From Silvimonas terrae (GTDB taxonomy: Bacteria; Pseudomonadota; Gammaproteobacteria; Burkholderiales; Chitinibacteraceae): a stretch of 64,000 nt of DNA. Position numbers and translations under genes: made by a program. The notes under the pieces are model-generated. The model had not been told where the DNA came from. It was given only the letters and a program-made list of their open reading frames with translations, and made no database searches. The stretch covers positions 519,097 to 583,096 of the forward strand of contig NZ_JACHHN010000004.1 in NCBI RefSeq assembly GCF_014202765.1, given 5' to 3'. Positions within the stretch are counted from its first letter, which is position 1. Each line of letters starts with the position of its first letter. Below are positions 1 to 8,714 of the stretch, piece after piece.

Positions 1-608
1 CCGGTTTCCGACAGCAACAGGGTTTCGAACAGCGTGGCAATCTGCCAGGACTCGGTACTTTGCGCCAGCGGCGTGTAGCCGGCGCGGGACAGCGCATCGG
101 CCACATGTTCAAACTCCGGCCAGGTGCGCGGGGCGGCCAGGCCCAGTTTGGTAAAGAGCGCCTGGTTATAGAACAGCGTGTTGATGCGATGAATGCCCAA
201 AGGCGCAGCCACCACATGCCCACGCATGCGGATGACACTGGCCACCGTCGGGAACAGTTTGTCGTTCCAGTTGCTGCGACGGGCCACGTTATCCAGTTCC
301 AGCAGCAAACCCAGATCAGCCCATTCTGAAATCGCCGGGCCAATCAATTGCGCAGCATCTGGCGCCTTGCCAGACAGTACGCGGCTTTTGAGCACCTTCA
401 TGGCGCCCACGCCCGCGCCGCCAGGAATAGCCGCGTCCTGCCAGGTCACGCCTTCGTCCTGCAGGCGATCAGCCAGGTAATCTGCAGCATGCCGCTCACT
501 GGCAGACGTCCACCAGTGCAATACATCCACCGTTTCTTGCGCCCAGGCAGGGGCCCCCAGACACAATGCACCCAGCAGCAGCGCATAAACGCTGTACCGC
601 ATGTGCAT
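1..608 (-). CDS. Sugar ABC transporter substrate-binding protein, GtsA-like (3' end outside window)
   Basis: Reading the minus strand from 608 gives a signal peptide (MHMRYSVYALLLGALCLGAP, cleavage after AWA) and then VDVLHWWTSASE. Further on come AMKVLKSRVLSGKAPDAAQ and APLGIHRINTLFYN. These match the N-terminal half of periplasmic glucose/mannose-binding proteins of the CUT1 family such as Pseudomonas GtsA. The frame is open to base 1, so about 202 residues are visible and the C-terminal half is missing. A GGGGGAG ribosome site precedes two possible ATG codons, 608 and 602; the spacing slightly favours 602. It is divergent from a second, complete CUT1 system at 994. Its own permease genes would lie beyond the left edge. 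Specificity for glucose or mannose is inferred from similarity only. Confidence 0.85.
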   Translation of the reverse strand, partial: MHMRYSVYALLLGALCLGAPAWAQETVDVLHWWTSASERHAADYLADRLQDEGVTWQDAAIPGGAGVGAMKVLKSRVLSGKAPDAAQLIGPAISEWADLGLLLELDNVARRSNWNDKLFPTVASVIRMRGHVVAAPLGIHRINTLFYNQALFTKLGLAAPRTWPEFEHVADALSRAGYTPLAQSTESWQIATLFETLLLSET

Positions 609-993
609 GCGTCTCCCCCCTTGTGCCAGGTTCTTGCTTGCATCCATCAAGCTCGCCCCGTGTTTTTTTCGCCGCAGAATAACGTAACGTAGCAACCTGT
701 TTTGTAAAGAAAGATTGCGATTACTTGCGATCTCTATTTGCGCCCGGCGGGTGTATCCCGCGAGGAATCCTTGATTGTTACAGTCATTGCCGCCCACAAG
801 GGGCGCCGGAATGTAATAAAAGGTAACATCCCGACCTGACTGATTTGTTATTTTTCACATAATAATCAACATGTTATTTGTTTATTACCAATAAACACAA
901 GCGGTTTTTGTGTCACGCAAAGGTGGATGCTAATTTCCTGGCCATGCCCCCAGCAAAACTTTTACACAGGGGTAAACCTGAGGAGATCGACCA
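609..993. promoter_or_regulatory. Divergent promoter region between two sugar-binding protein genes
   Basis: This 385-base AT-rich gap separates two divergently read binding-protein genes and must hold both promoters. The stretch from about 835 to 905 is very AT-rich (TTATTTTTCACATAATAATC and neighbours). TTGCGAT occurs twice near 714-731. I cannot assign a -10/-35 pair or an operator with confidence. Confidence 0.5.
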
Positions 994-2247
994 ATGCAAA
1001 GCAAGAACATCATGCGTGGCGCCATTGTCGCTGCGCTGTTGGCTGCAGGCGCCGCACATGCAGGCACCTTGACCATCGAAAGCTGGCGTACCGACGACAA
1101 AAGCCTGTGGGAAGAAGTGCTGATTCCGGCATTCCAGAAACACTACCCGAACATCCAGGTCAAGTTTGCCCCGACCGCACCGACAGAATATGACTCCAGC
1201 CTTAACGCACGCCTGGCTGGCGGCACTGCGGGTGACCTGATCACCTGCCGTCCGTTCGACAAATCCCTGGACCTGTACAAGAAAGGCAACCTGGAAAAAC
1301 TGAACGGCAAGAAGGGTCTGGAAAACTTCCCGGCGTCCGCCAAGGTGGCCTGGGAAACTGACGATGGCAAGGATACCTTCTGCGAACCCATCGCTTCGGT
1401 GATCCATGGCTTCTTGTACAACAAGAAGATCTTCAAGGAACTGGGCCTGACCGAACCGAAGACCACGGATGACTTCTTCAAGGTCATGGACAAGGTCAAG
1501 GCTTCCGGCAAGTACACCCCGCTGGCACTGGGTACCAACGATCAGTGGGAAGCATCCCAGATCGTTTACACCAGCATTGGCGCTCCGTACTGGAAGGGCG
1601 AAGAAGGCCGCAAGGCTTTGATCGCTGGCAAGGCCAAGTTCACTGACCCGGCGTTTGAACAACCGCTGGAAATCGAAGCCAAATACGCACCGTACCTGGC
1701 CAAGGGCTACAGCGCTCAAACCTACCCGGATACGCAGAACCTGTTTGCATCCGGCAAGGCTGCCGTGGTGGCCGCGGGCTCGTGGGACATTGGTTACTAC
1801 AACCAGAACGCCGCTGGTTTCGAACTGGGCGCTTTCCCGCCTCCGGTGCCGAAGGCTGGCGACAAGTGTTACATCTCGGACCATACCGATCTGGGCATGG
1901 GCGTGAACAGCAAGTCCAAGAACAAGGACGACGCCTACAAGTTCGTGGAATGGCTGGGTTCGCAAGAGTTTGCTGACCTGTACACCAACAAGGTCACCGG
2001 CTTCTTCAGCCTGTCCAACCACCTGATCGCCGTGAAAGATCCGGTTGCCAAGGAATTCCTCGACTGGCGCAAGAGCTGCGGTTCCACCATCCGTGTGAAC
2101 GCGCAGATCCTGAACCGTGGCACGCCGAACCTGGAAAACGAACTGTGGAACGTGAACTCGCAAGTCATCAACGGCAAGCTGTCGCCGAAAGATGGCGCGG
2201 CCCGTCTGCAGTCCGGTCTGGCCAAGTGGTACAAGCCGGCTCAATAA
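994..2247 (+). CDS. CUT1 sugar ABC transporter substrate-binding protein
   Basis: The 417-residue protein is the periplasmic receptor of a carbohydrate ABC importer. It begins with a signal peptide ending at AAGAAHA, followed by GTLTIESWRTDDKSLW, the usual first strand of extracellular solute-binding family 1. YNKKIFKELGL (about residue 135) and FASGKAAVVAAGSWDIGYY are family hallmarks. The ATG at 994 follows GAGGAG at good spacing. Four cysteines in the mature part (in ITCRPF, TFCEP, KCYIS and KSCGS) could form two disulfides. Two permease genes and an ATPase gene follow, but a structured 3' region and a terminator lie in between, so this subunit is probably made in excess. The exact sugar is unknown. 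Confidence 0.9.
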   Translation: MQSKNIMRGAIVAALLAAGAAHAGTLTIESWRTDDKSLWEEVLIPAFQKHYPNIQVKFAPTAPTEYDSSLNARLAGGTAGDLITCRPFDKSLDLYKKGNLEKLNGKKGLENFPASAKVAWETDDGKDTFCEPIASVIHGFLYNKKIFKELGLTEPKTTDDFFKVMDKVKASGKYTPLALGTNDQWEASQIVYTSIGAPYWKGEEGRKALIAGKAKFTDPAFEQPLEIEAKYAPYLAKGYSAQTYPDTQNLFASGKAAVVAAGSWDIGYYNQNAAGFELGAFPPPVPKAGDKCYISDHTDLGMGVNSKSKNKDDAYKFVEWLGSQEFADLYTNKVTGFFSLSNHLIAVKDPVAKEFLDWRKSCGSTIRVNAQILNRGTPNLENELWNVNSQVINGKLSPKDGAARLQSGLAKWYKPAQ

Positions 2248-2265
2248 GCTGAGTTAGCGGTATTG

Positions 2266-2346
2266 CAGGTGGCCGTATGGCGGAACAGCCCATGGGTTCC
2301 GCTCGGCCCGGTGCGACGGAGACGTGCCGGTCTGGTCGGCCACCTG
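2266..2346 (+). other. Branched RNA structure in the 3' untranslated region of the binding-protein gene
   Basis: CAGGTGGCCG at 2266-2275 is perfectly complementary to CGGCCACCTG at 2337-2346. Inside lie a second perfect stem (GCGGAAC 2280-2286 with GTTCCGC 2296-2302) and a weaker CCGG-based stem. The predicted shape is a three-way junction. Together with the terminator at 2389 it could stabilise the upstream mRNA or form a 3'UTR-derived small RNA. That role is inference. Confidence 0.55.
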
Positions 2347-2388
2347 TTGTTGTTGTTCTTCCTCTCCATACCCTCGACTGTGAGTTAG

Positions 2389-2417
2389 GCCGGCGGTTCG
2401 CCGCCGGCGTTTTTTTT
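2389..2417 (+). terminator. Rho-independent terminator with UUCG tetraloop
   Basis: GCCGGCGG, loop TTCG, CCGCCGGC, then G and a run of eight T. This is a textbook intrinsic terminator lying inside the operon between binding protein and permeases, so only read-through reaches the permease genes unless there is a second promoter. Confidence 0.85.
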
Positions 2418-2477
2418 GGTTGTTTCGCCAGAAAGTGTTTACGCACTCTGGCGCGCAATAGATAAACACAAATAAAG

Positions 2478-2546
2478 AATCACCGACAAAACGCGGGTGC
2501 CGGCAGGTCCGGGCAGTCAAGGGCAACCGCGTTTTGTCGGTGATTC
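2478..2546 (+). repeat. Perfect 20-bp inverted repeat just before the first permease gene
   Basis: The 20 bases at 2478-2497 are the exact reverse complement of 2527-2546, with a 29-base loop. The ATG of the permease is 15 bases downstream of the stem and its ribosome site (GGGAG, about 2550) directly abuts it. In RNA this would be a very stable hairpin, able to block 3' exonucleases or limit translation of the permease. Confidence 0.9.
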
Positions 2547-2561
2547 ATAGGGAGTTAGGCC

Positions 2562-3476
2562 ATGAAACGTTCGTTTCCCTGGCATATCGTGGTCTTTCTG
2601 GCCCCGGCATTTCTGATTTACCTGGTGTTCAGCGCCTGGCCACTGATCGATACCTTGCGTTTGGGGTTCTTCAGCACCAACGACAATGGCTCGCAAACCT
2701 GGGCGGGCCTCGCCAATTACCATTCCCTGTTGTTCGACCCGCTATGGTCTGAAGGCTTCTGGAATGCCATGAAGAACAATTGCAAGTTCTTCCTGGTTCA
2801 CATGTGCATCCAGAACCCGCTGGGTCTGTTACTGGCGGCCCTGCTGTCGATGCGCGGGGTGAAGTTTGCCAAGGGTTATCAGACGGCGATCTTTTTGCCG
2901 ACGCTGTTGTCCGTTGTGATCATTGGTTTTATCTGGCAGCTGATTCTGTCCCCGCTGTGGGGCGTATCCGAAAAACTGCTGGGCCTGGTGCATCTGGATA
3001 GCCTGTTCCAGCCTTTCCTGGGGCAGGAAGAAACCGCGCTCTATACGCTGTCCGCCATGTCGGTCTGGCAGTTTGTCGGTATCCCGATGATGCTGATCTA
3101 CGCCGCCCTGATTGCCATTCCGGACGAAATCATCGAAGCCGCTTATGTCGAAGGCGCATCTGCCTGGCGCATTTTCTGGACGATCCGCGTACCGCTGATT
3201 CTGCCGACGCTGGGTCTGACCACCATTCTGACTTTTGTGGGCAACTTCAACGCGTTTGACCTGATTTACTCGGTCAAGGGTGCGCTGGCCGGCCCCAACT
3301 TCAGTACCGATATTCTGGGTACGTACTTCTACCGCGCCTTCTTTGGTTATCAGAGCCAGATTGGCAGCCCGACCATGGGTGCCGCCGTGGCCACACTGAT
3401 GTTCCTGGTGATCCTGTTTGGCGTGGGCGTGTATTTCTACTTTATCCAGCGCAAGCTGCAACGCTTCAGTTTTTAA
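2562..3476 (+). CDS. CUT1 sugar ABC transporter permease (MalF type)
   Basis: The 304-residue inner-membrane protein has six likely membrane segments, the first at residues 8-30 (VVFLAPAFLIYLVFSAWPLI). The EAA loop that docks to the ATPase is present as EAAYVEGASAWRIFWTIRVPLILP, ending about 60 residues before the C-terminus. This is the short MalF-type permease typical of CUT1 systems. The start is set by GGGAG about nine bases upstream. It is followed 16 bases later by the second permease. Expression is probably damped by the terminator and the perfect inverted repeat upstream. Confidence 0.92.
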   Translation: MKRSFPWHIVVFLAPAFLIYLVFSAWPLIDTLRLGFFSTNDNGSQTWAGLANYHSLLFDPLWSEGFWNAMKNNCKFFLVHMCIQNPLGLLLAALLSMRGVKFAKGYQTAIFLPTLLSVVIIGFIWQLILSPLWGVSEKLLGLVHLDSLFQPFLGQEETALYTLSAMSVWQFVGIPMMLIYAALIAIPDEIIEAAYVEGASAWRIFWTIRVPLILPTLGLTTILTFVGNFNAFDLIYSVKGALAGPNFSTDILGTYFYRAFFGYQSQIGSPTMGAAVATLMFLVILFGVGVYFYFIQRKLQRFSF

Positions 3477-3492
3477 GGGGAGGCCACTACAC

Positions 3493-4335
3493 ATGTCGCA
3501 AAACAAAGCTTCCCGCTTCCTCGGCGCAGGCCTGACGCAGGTCATCCTGGCGGGTTACACAATCCTGGCGCTGTTCCCGATCGCGCTGATCATCATCAAC
3601 TCGTTCAAGAGCCGCGGCGCCATTTTTGATAACCCGCTGGCCCTGCCGACCAGCGAGACGTTCTCGTTGATCGGTTTCCAGAAAGTGCTGCGCGAGTCCC
3701 ACTTCACGCTGTATTTCGGTAACAGCCTGACGGTGACGATTACCTCGCTGGTGCTGATTTTGCTGTTTGGCGCGATGGCTGCCTGGGCGCTGTCTGAATA
3801 CAAGTTCAAGGGCAGCCGGATTCTGGCGCTGTTCTTTGCCTTCGGCATCATGGTGCCCATTCGCCTGGGCACCGTGTCCATCCTGAAACTGATGGTGAGC
3901 CTGAGCCTGGTGAACACGCTGACCGCACTGGTTCTGGTGTACGTGGCGCAGGGCCTGCCGCTGGCGATCATGATCCTCTCCGAGTTCATGCAGCAGATTC
4001 CCAAAGAGCTGAAAGAAGCCGCCCGTTGCGATGGCGTGGGCGAATTCAAGATCTTCTTCCAGGTGATCCTGCCGCTGATCCGTCCGGCCGTAGCTACGGT
4101 GGCAGTGTTTACCATGGTGCCCATCTGGAACGACTTGTGGTTCCCGCTGATTCTGGCACCGGGTGAGGCCACCCAGACCGTCACGCTTGGGGTACAGCAG
4201 TTTATTGGTCAATACGTCACCAACTGGAACGCGGTGCTGGCATCGCTGACGCTGGCCGTACTGCCGGTACTGGTGATGTATGTGTTCTTCTCTCGCCAGT
4301 TGATTCGCGGCATTACCGCTGGTGCCGTCAAGTGA
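3493..4335 (+). CDS. CUT1 sugar ABC transporter permease (MalG type)
   Basis: The 280-residue protein is the second half of the membrane channel. I chose ATG 3493 (MSQNKASRFL) because GGGGAGG lies just upstream at 3477-3483. An in-frame upstream codon at 3418 lies inside the previous gene. Membrane segments start at residues 14-37 (QVILAGYTILALFPIALIII). The EAA motif reads KEAARCDGVGEFKIFFQVILPLI. Both permease and EAA patterns match MalG-type CUT1 permeases. The ATPase gene follows after an inverted-repeat insertion-like block of about 210 bases. Confidence 0.92.
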   Translation: MSQNKASRFLGAGLTQVILAGYTILALFPIALIIINSFKSRGAIFDNPLALPTSETFSLIGFQKVLRESHFTLYFGNSLTVTITSLVLILLFGAMAAWALSEYKFKGSRILALFFAFGIMVPIRLGTVSILKLMVSLSLVNTLTALVLVYVAQGLPLAIMILSEFMQQIPKELKEAARCDGVGEFKIFFQVILPLIRPAVATVAVFTMVPIWNDLWFPLILAPGEATQTVTLGVQQFIGQYVTNWNAVLASLTLAVLPVLVMYVFFSRQLIRGITAGAVK

Positions 4336-4341
4336 CGGCGC

Positions 4342-4550
4342 GGTGAGGAGAGAGGTGAGAGGGGTGAGGTGTAAAAACCCGCCCCGGCGCACCAAGTGCC
4401 GTAGTGTGGGTTCGGAGCAAAGCGACAACCCACCACTGCAACGGTGGGTTGCTTCGCGAATCCACCCTACAGCCAACAAAACAGAATTCATATCGTAAAC
4501 GGTCGAGCATCAAAGGTTTTGGGGTTACACCTCACCCCTCACCCCTCACC
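4342..4550. repeat. MITE-like nested inverted repeat between permease and ATPase genes
   Basis: The arm at 4342-4378 (GGTGAGGAG...GAGGTGTAAAAACC) is largely complementary to 4515-4550 (GGTTTTGGGGTTACACCTCA...CTCACC). Between them lie two inverted copies of a dispersed motif (GGTGGATTG...AATCCACCCTAC): 4401-4436 and 4443-4470. The block has no coding capacity and splits an operon. It may be a non-autonomous mobile element or an array of extragenic repeats. Confidence 0.6.
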
Positions 4551-4576
4551 GTTTGCGACCAATGGGAGCAAACAAG

Positions 4577-5704
4577 ATGTCTCATGTAGCACTGAAAAAC
4601 CTGACCAAATCCTACGACGGTAAAACCAATGTGCTGTCCGGGATTAACCTGGAAATCAACGACGGCGAATTTGTCGTGCTGGTCGGCCCGTCGGGTTGCG
4701 GCAAGTCCACGCTATTGCGCATGATTTGCGGCCTGGAAGAAATCACCGGTGGCGATCTGGAAATTGATCACAACCGCGTCAACGACCTGCCACCCGCCTT
4801 GCGCGGTATTGCCATGGTGTTCCAGAGCTATGCGCTCTACCCGCACATGAGCGTGTACAAGAACATGGCATTTGGTCTGAAGGTGGCCGGCAAATCCAAG
4901 GATGAAGCCGACACCCGTATCCGCAACGCGGCCAAGATCCTGAAGATTGACCACTTGCTGGAACGTCTGCCGCGCGAATTGTCGGGCGGCCAGCGCCAGC
5001 GCGTTGCCATTGGCCGCGCCATTGTGCGTGAACCCAAATTGTTCCTGTTTGACGAACCCCTCTCCAACCTGGACGCCGCCCTGCGCGTGCAAACCCGGCT
5101 GGAAATTGCCAAGCTGCACCGCGAACTGGCCGCCACCATTGTCTATGTGACGCACGATCAAGTTGAAGCCATGACCCTGGGCGACAAGATTGTGGTGATG
5201 CATGACGGGCTGATCCAGCAAGCCGGTTCGCCGCTGGAACTGTATCAACAACCCGCCAACCTGTTTGTCGCCACCTTTATTGGTTCGCCCAAGATGAACC
5301 TGCTGGAGGGCGTGGTGGAAACCGCCACTGCCGACCACCTGATCGTCACCCTGGCCGGCGGCCAGAGCGTGCGTGCCGAGGTCGATGCCAGCACCGCCAC
5401 CGTGGGCGACCGCGTGACCGTGGGTATCCGCTCTGAACACCTGTGGGAAGACACCAACGGCAGCGAGCGTTTCTCTGGCACCGTGAACCTGGTCGAACAC
5501 CTGGGTGAATCCAACTTCCTGTACCTGACGCTTTCCACCGGCCAGGACCTGACGGTGCGCGGCCATGGCGATCGGGAAGTGAAGATTGGCGATGTGATCA
5601 ATATCTCTGCCCCTTCCGCCGCCTTCCATGTGTTTGATCGGGATGGCAATGCATTCAAGCGCCTGAAGCCGGGCAATATGGTGGCTGCCAAGCGCGTGGG
5701 GTAA
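4577..5704 (+). CDS. CUT1 sugar ABC transporter ATPase (MalK/UgpC family)
   Basis: The 375-residue ATPase powers the transporter. Walker A is GPSGCGKST (about residue 37). The signature is LSGGQRQR, Walker B is LFLFDEPLSNLDA with the D-loop, and the switch histidine is in VTHDQ. The C-terminal TOBE/OB region of about 130 residues is typical of MalK, UgpC and MsmX. ATG 4577 (MSHVALKNLTKSY) follows GGGAG at good distance. An ATG at 4553 in the same frame has no ribosome site and adds unusual residues. MsmX-like ATPases often serve several importers, and this one might also serve the GtsA-like system. Confidence 0.93.
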   Translation: MSHVALKNLTKSYDGKTNVLSGINLEINDGEFVVLVGPSGCGKSTLLRMICGLEEITGGDLEIDHNRVNDLPPALRGIAMVFQSYALYPHMSVYKNMAFGLKVAGKSKDEADTRIRNAAKILKIDHLLERLPRELSGGQRQRVAIGRAIVREPKLFLFDEPLSNLDAALRVQTRLEIAKLHRELAATIVYVTHDQVEAMTLGDKIVVMHDGLIQQAGSPLELYQQPANLFVATFIGSPKMNLLEGVVETATADHLIVTLAGGQSVRAEVDASTATVGDRVTVGIRSEHLWEDTNGSERFSGTVNLVEHLGESNFLYLTLSTGQDLTVRGHGDREVKIGDVINISAPSAAFHVFDRDGNAFKRLKPGNMVAAKRVG

Positions 5705-5739
5705 GGGTTAAATGTGTTGTTGCCTTACCAGAGGCTGGA

Positions 5740-5774
5740 CGCCCTGTGTGCTGATGCATGCAGGGCGTTTTTCT
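5740..5774 (+). terminator. Terminator after the sugar ABC operon
   Basis: CGCCCTG at 5740-5746 pairs with CAGGGCG at 5761-5767 and is followed by a T-rich run (TTTTTCTTTT). It ends the operon that begins at 994. Confidence 0.8.
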
Positions 5775-5832
5775 TTTGGGGAATGGGTTGCTCAAAGGCG
5801 GGTTTCAGCGCCTGCGGCGCAGTCGGTCACAA

Positions 5833-6296
5833 CTGGATTCCCGCCTTCGCGGGAATGACGAAGTGGTAGGCAAGGTAAAACATCCTTGCATGCAACTAGT
5901 TTGCGGGGTTGGGGTTGTTTGTTGCCGTTGCTTTTGACTTTCTCCCCCATCAAAGCCCAGCGCCGAGGGAGTGGAGGGAGACCACAGGCTCCCGACCGAC
6001 TGAGGGGGCCGCCTCCCCGCTGCAACTGCCATTTGGTACGCCAGTATCTTTGTGGGGGTACCCACCGAGGGGCAGGCTGGGGTCGCCTTTCTTTGGGCAC
6101 TTTCTTTGGCGAGGCAAAGAAAGTGCCGTGCTCCGGACACCCCCGGTATTAAAACACCGCGCCGAGGGCGCTAATAGATGTTCGGGTTTTCCAACGGCCA
6201 CTAAGGTGGATTGTCGCTGACGCTCCGAATCCACCCTACATCCCAAGGCCACCTGCGGCGGCCGGCTGGATTCCGGCTTCCGCCGGAATGATGAAG
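5833..6296. repeat. Composite extragenic repeat block 1
   Basis: This 700-base gap before spoT holds no credible gene. It contains a GGATTCCCGC...GCGGGAATGACG palindrome at 5833-5863. A CTTTCTTTGG...CAAAGAAAG module lies at 6081-6135. A GGTGGATTGTCGCT...ATCCACCCTAC module lies at 6205-6239, and another GGATTCC...GGAATGATG palindrome at 6266-6296. The last three recur in the same order and with nearly the same spacing at 58,481-58,715. Confidence 0.75.
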
Positions 6297-6334
6297 TAGT
6301 GGGGGGAGCACACGTCCCGCTTCGCATCCCACAA

Positions 6335-6368
6335 ACAAAAAACGCCACCTTCAACAGGTGGCGTTTTT
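6335..6368. terminator. Bidirectional terminator downstream of spoT
   Basis: AACGCCACCT pairs with AGGTGGCGTT across a CAAC loop, with A-runs on the left and T-runs on the right. It can therefore end transcripts from either strand and most likely serves spoT on the minus strand. Confidence 0.85.
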
Positions 6369-6409
6369 TTGCAGTACCGCAGACTTCAAAAAGCAGATCC
6401 AAAGGCTGC

Positions 6410-8626
6410 TTAAGCCTTCTCCCCACCCCGCATCCGTAAAATCCGGAACACACTCGGCAATTGCCGCAAAGAGCGCATCACCCGTGCCAGATGTATCCGG
6501 TTCGAGACCTGCAGCACAAAGGCGATCTGCATGAACCGGTCTCCTTCGTGTTCCGCATTCTGCGTGGCTACCGACACAATATTGGCCTCAGCCTCGGCAA
6601 TGGCCGCGGAAATCTGCGCCAGGGCGCCCCGCGTGTTCTCGGTCAGCACACGGATCGGTACGTCAAATAGCCGGTTGGAGTCCGGGTCCCACTCCACGTC
6701 GATGAATTTGTCGGCATCAATGCGGCCACGCCCGGAAATCTGCGGGCAATCATGGGTATGGACCAACAGACCCTGGTCTTTTTTCACCAGGCCAATAATC
6801 GGGTCGCCCGGGATCGGGTTACAGCAACGGGCAAACTGGATCGCCATTCCTTCCGTGCCGCGAATGGTGACAGATGACGTTTTGCGCCCACCCGCCGCAG
6901 CCGCAGCGGTGTCGTCCAGCCACTGGCCGGACAACTGCAACAGCCGCTTGGCGACGACCACGGCCAGACGCTGGCCCAGGCCAATGTCTGCCAGCACATC
7001 TTCACGCGTGCGGGCGCTGCTTTCTTTCAGATAGCGATCCCAGGTGTCTTCGGTGATCGGCAAGAACTGTTGGTGCAGCGTGGCAAAACCTTGCGCCAGC
7101 AAACGCTCACCCAGATGTACCGACTCTTCAAAGCGCATGGTCTTCAAAAAGTGACGAATATGCGAGCGCGCCTTGCCGGTCGACACAAAGGTCAGCCAGG
7201 ACGGATTGGGCTTGGCGTGCGCGGCAGTGACCACTTCCACCTGGTCGCCACTCTTGAGGCGCGAGCGCAGCGGCACCAGTTCGTGGTTCACTTTGGCGGC
7301 AATACAGCGGTTGCCGATGTCCGTATGCACGGCATAGGCAAAGTCCACGCAGGTAGCACCCTGCGGCAGGCTCATGATCTTGCCCTTGGGCGTAAAAACG
7401 TACACCTGGTCGGGGAACAGGTCGACCTTGATGTGCTCCAGGAACTCAACCGCGTCGCCGGATTCCGCCTGGATTTCCAGCAAGGATTGCAGCCATTGGT
7501 GGGTCTTTTGCTGCACGTCAGAGAAGCTTTCGTCGCCACTCTTGTACATCCAGTGACTGGCCACGCCGGCGTCCGCAATGCGGTGCATGTCCTGGGTGCG
7601 GATCTGGATTTCAATCGGCAGACCGTACGGACCAAACAGCGTGGTGTGCAGGCTCTGGTAGCCGTTGGCCTTGGGGATGGCGATGTAATCCTTGAACTTG
7701 CCGGGAATGGGCTTGTACAAGGCATGCAGCGCGCCAATGGCCAGGTAACACGTGGGCACGTCTTTGACGATGACCCGGAAACCATAGATATCCAGCACTT
7801 CAGAAAACGAGAGGCTTTTTTCCTGCATCTTGCGGTAAATGCTGTGCAGGTTCTTTTCGCGGCCAGAGACTGTGGCCTCGATGCTGGACTCGGCCAGCTT
7901 GTTCTTCAGACCATCCAGAATCTTGCCCACCACTTCGCGGCGGTTGCCGCGCGCGGCCTTGAGCGCTCTGGATAAAACTTCATAGCGATTGGGGTAGGTG
8001 TACTTGAACGAGAGGTCGTCCAGCTCCAGGTACACCGCATTAAGCCCCAGGCGGTTGGCGATCGGCGCGTAGATTTCCATGGTTTCGCGCGCGATGCGTT
8101 TTTGCTTGTCTGGCCGCATCACGCCCATGGTGCGCATATTGTGCAGCCGGTCTGCCAGCTTGATCAGTATGACGCGCAGGTCGCGCGCCATGGCCAGCAG
8201 CATTTTGCGGAAGTTCTCCGCTTGCGCCTCTTCCTTGCTCTGGAACTCCAGCTTGTCGATCTTGGACATGCCATCGACCAGTTCAGCCACGTGGCGGCCA
8301 AACTTCTCGGTCAGTTCCAGCTTGGTGATACCGCTGTCTTCCATCACGTCGTGCAACAACGCAGCCGCCAGCGCCTGGGCATCCAGATGCCAGGAGGTGA
8401 GGATACTGGCTACGGCCAGCGGATGGGAGATATAAGGTTCGCCGCTTTGGCGGCTTTGTCCGCGATGCGCCGCTTCAGAGAATTTGAAGGCGACGGCAAG
8501 GAACACCCGGTCTTCGGGTTTGAGGTAAGCGGTGTCTTCGGTCAGGAACCGGTTTGCCGCAGCAATCACCGCTGGCGCTTTGGCAGCCAGGTCGGGTACA
8601 TCAGCAGCAGCAAGCAACGCTTCCAT
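6410..8626 (-). CDS. spoT: Bifunctional (p)ppGpp synthetase/hydrolase SpoT
   Basis: The 738-residue protein makes and degrades the stringent-response alarmone (p)ppGpp. The hydrolase domain is intact, with H68 and the HDVMED motif (H92, D93, E96, D97). The synthetase domain has GREKNLHSIYRKM, FKDYIAIPKANGYQSLHTT and EIQIRTQ. A TGS domain (DLFPDQVYVFTPKG) and a C-terminal ACT domain (VPIRVLTENTRGALAQIS) follow. The HDxxED motif argues for SpoT/Rel rather than a hydrolase-dead RelA. I chose ATG 8626 because GGAG lies nine bases upstream; a GTG at 8641 in the same frame would overlap that site. rpoZ and gmk lie just upstream on the same strand, as in many proteobacteria. Confidence 0.95.
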   Translation of the reverse strand: MEALLAAADVPDLAAKAPAVIAAANRFLTEDTAYLKPEDRVFLAVAFKFSEAAHRGQSRQSGEPYISHPLAVASILTSWHLDAQALAAALLHDVMEDSGITKLELTEKFGRHVAELVDGMSKIDKLEFQSKEEAQAENFRKMLLAMARDLRVILIKLADRLHNMRTMGVMRPDKQKRIARETMEIYAPIANRLGLNAVYLELDDLSFKYTYPNRYEVLSRALKAARGNRREVVGKILDGLKNKLAESSIEATVSGREKNLHSIYRKMQEKSLSFSEVLDIYGFRVIVKDVPTCYLAIGALHALYKPIPGKFKDYIAIPKANGYQSLHTTLFGPYGLPIEIQIRTQDMHRIADAGVASHWMYKSGDESFSDVQQKTHQWLQSLLEIQAESGDAVEFLEHIKVDLFPDQVYVFTPKGKIMSLPQGATCVDFAYAVHTDIGNRCIAAKVNHELVPLRSRLKSGDQVEVVTAAHAKPNPSWLTFVSTGKARSHIRHFLKTMRFEESVHLGERLLAQGFATLHQQFLPITEDTWDRYLKESSARTREDVLADIGLGQRLAVVVAKRLLQLSGQWLDDTAAAAAGGRKTSSVTIRGTEGMAIQFARCCNPIPGDPIIGLVKKDQGLLVHTHDCPQISGRGRIDADKFIDVEWDPDSNRLFDVPIRVLTENTRGALAQISAAIAEAEANIVSVATQNAEHEGDRFMQIAFVLQVSNRIHLARVMRSLRQLPSVFRILRMRGGEKA

Positions 8627-8714
8627 AAGGGGACACTCCACCCCGGCCGTCGTGGGTGACGGCCGTTTCCATATTCAATATATAGATGTCAGGTGGGGTG
8701 AAACGCGCTGCGGA

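Noticed and set aside
913-2244. A 443-codon open frame on the minus strand opposite the sugar-binding protein gene
   Set aside because: It is a mirror of the codon pattern of the real gene. It has no family resemblance, and the plus-strand product has a clear signal peptide and domain.
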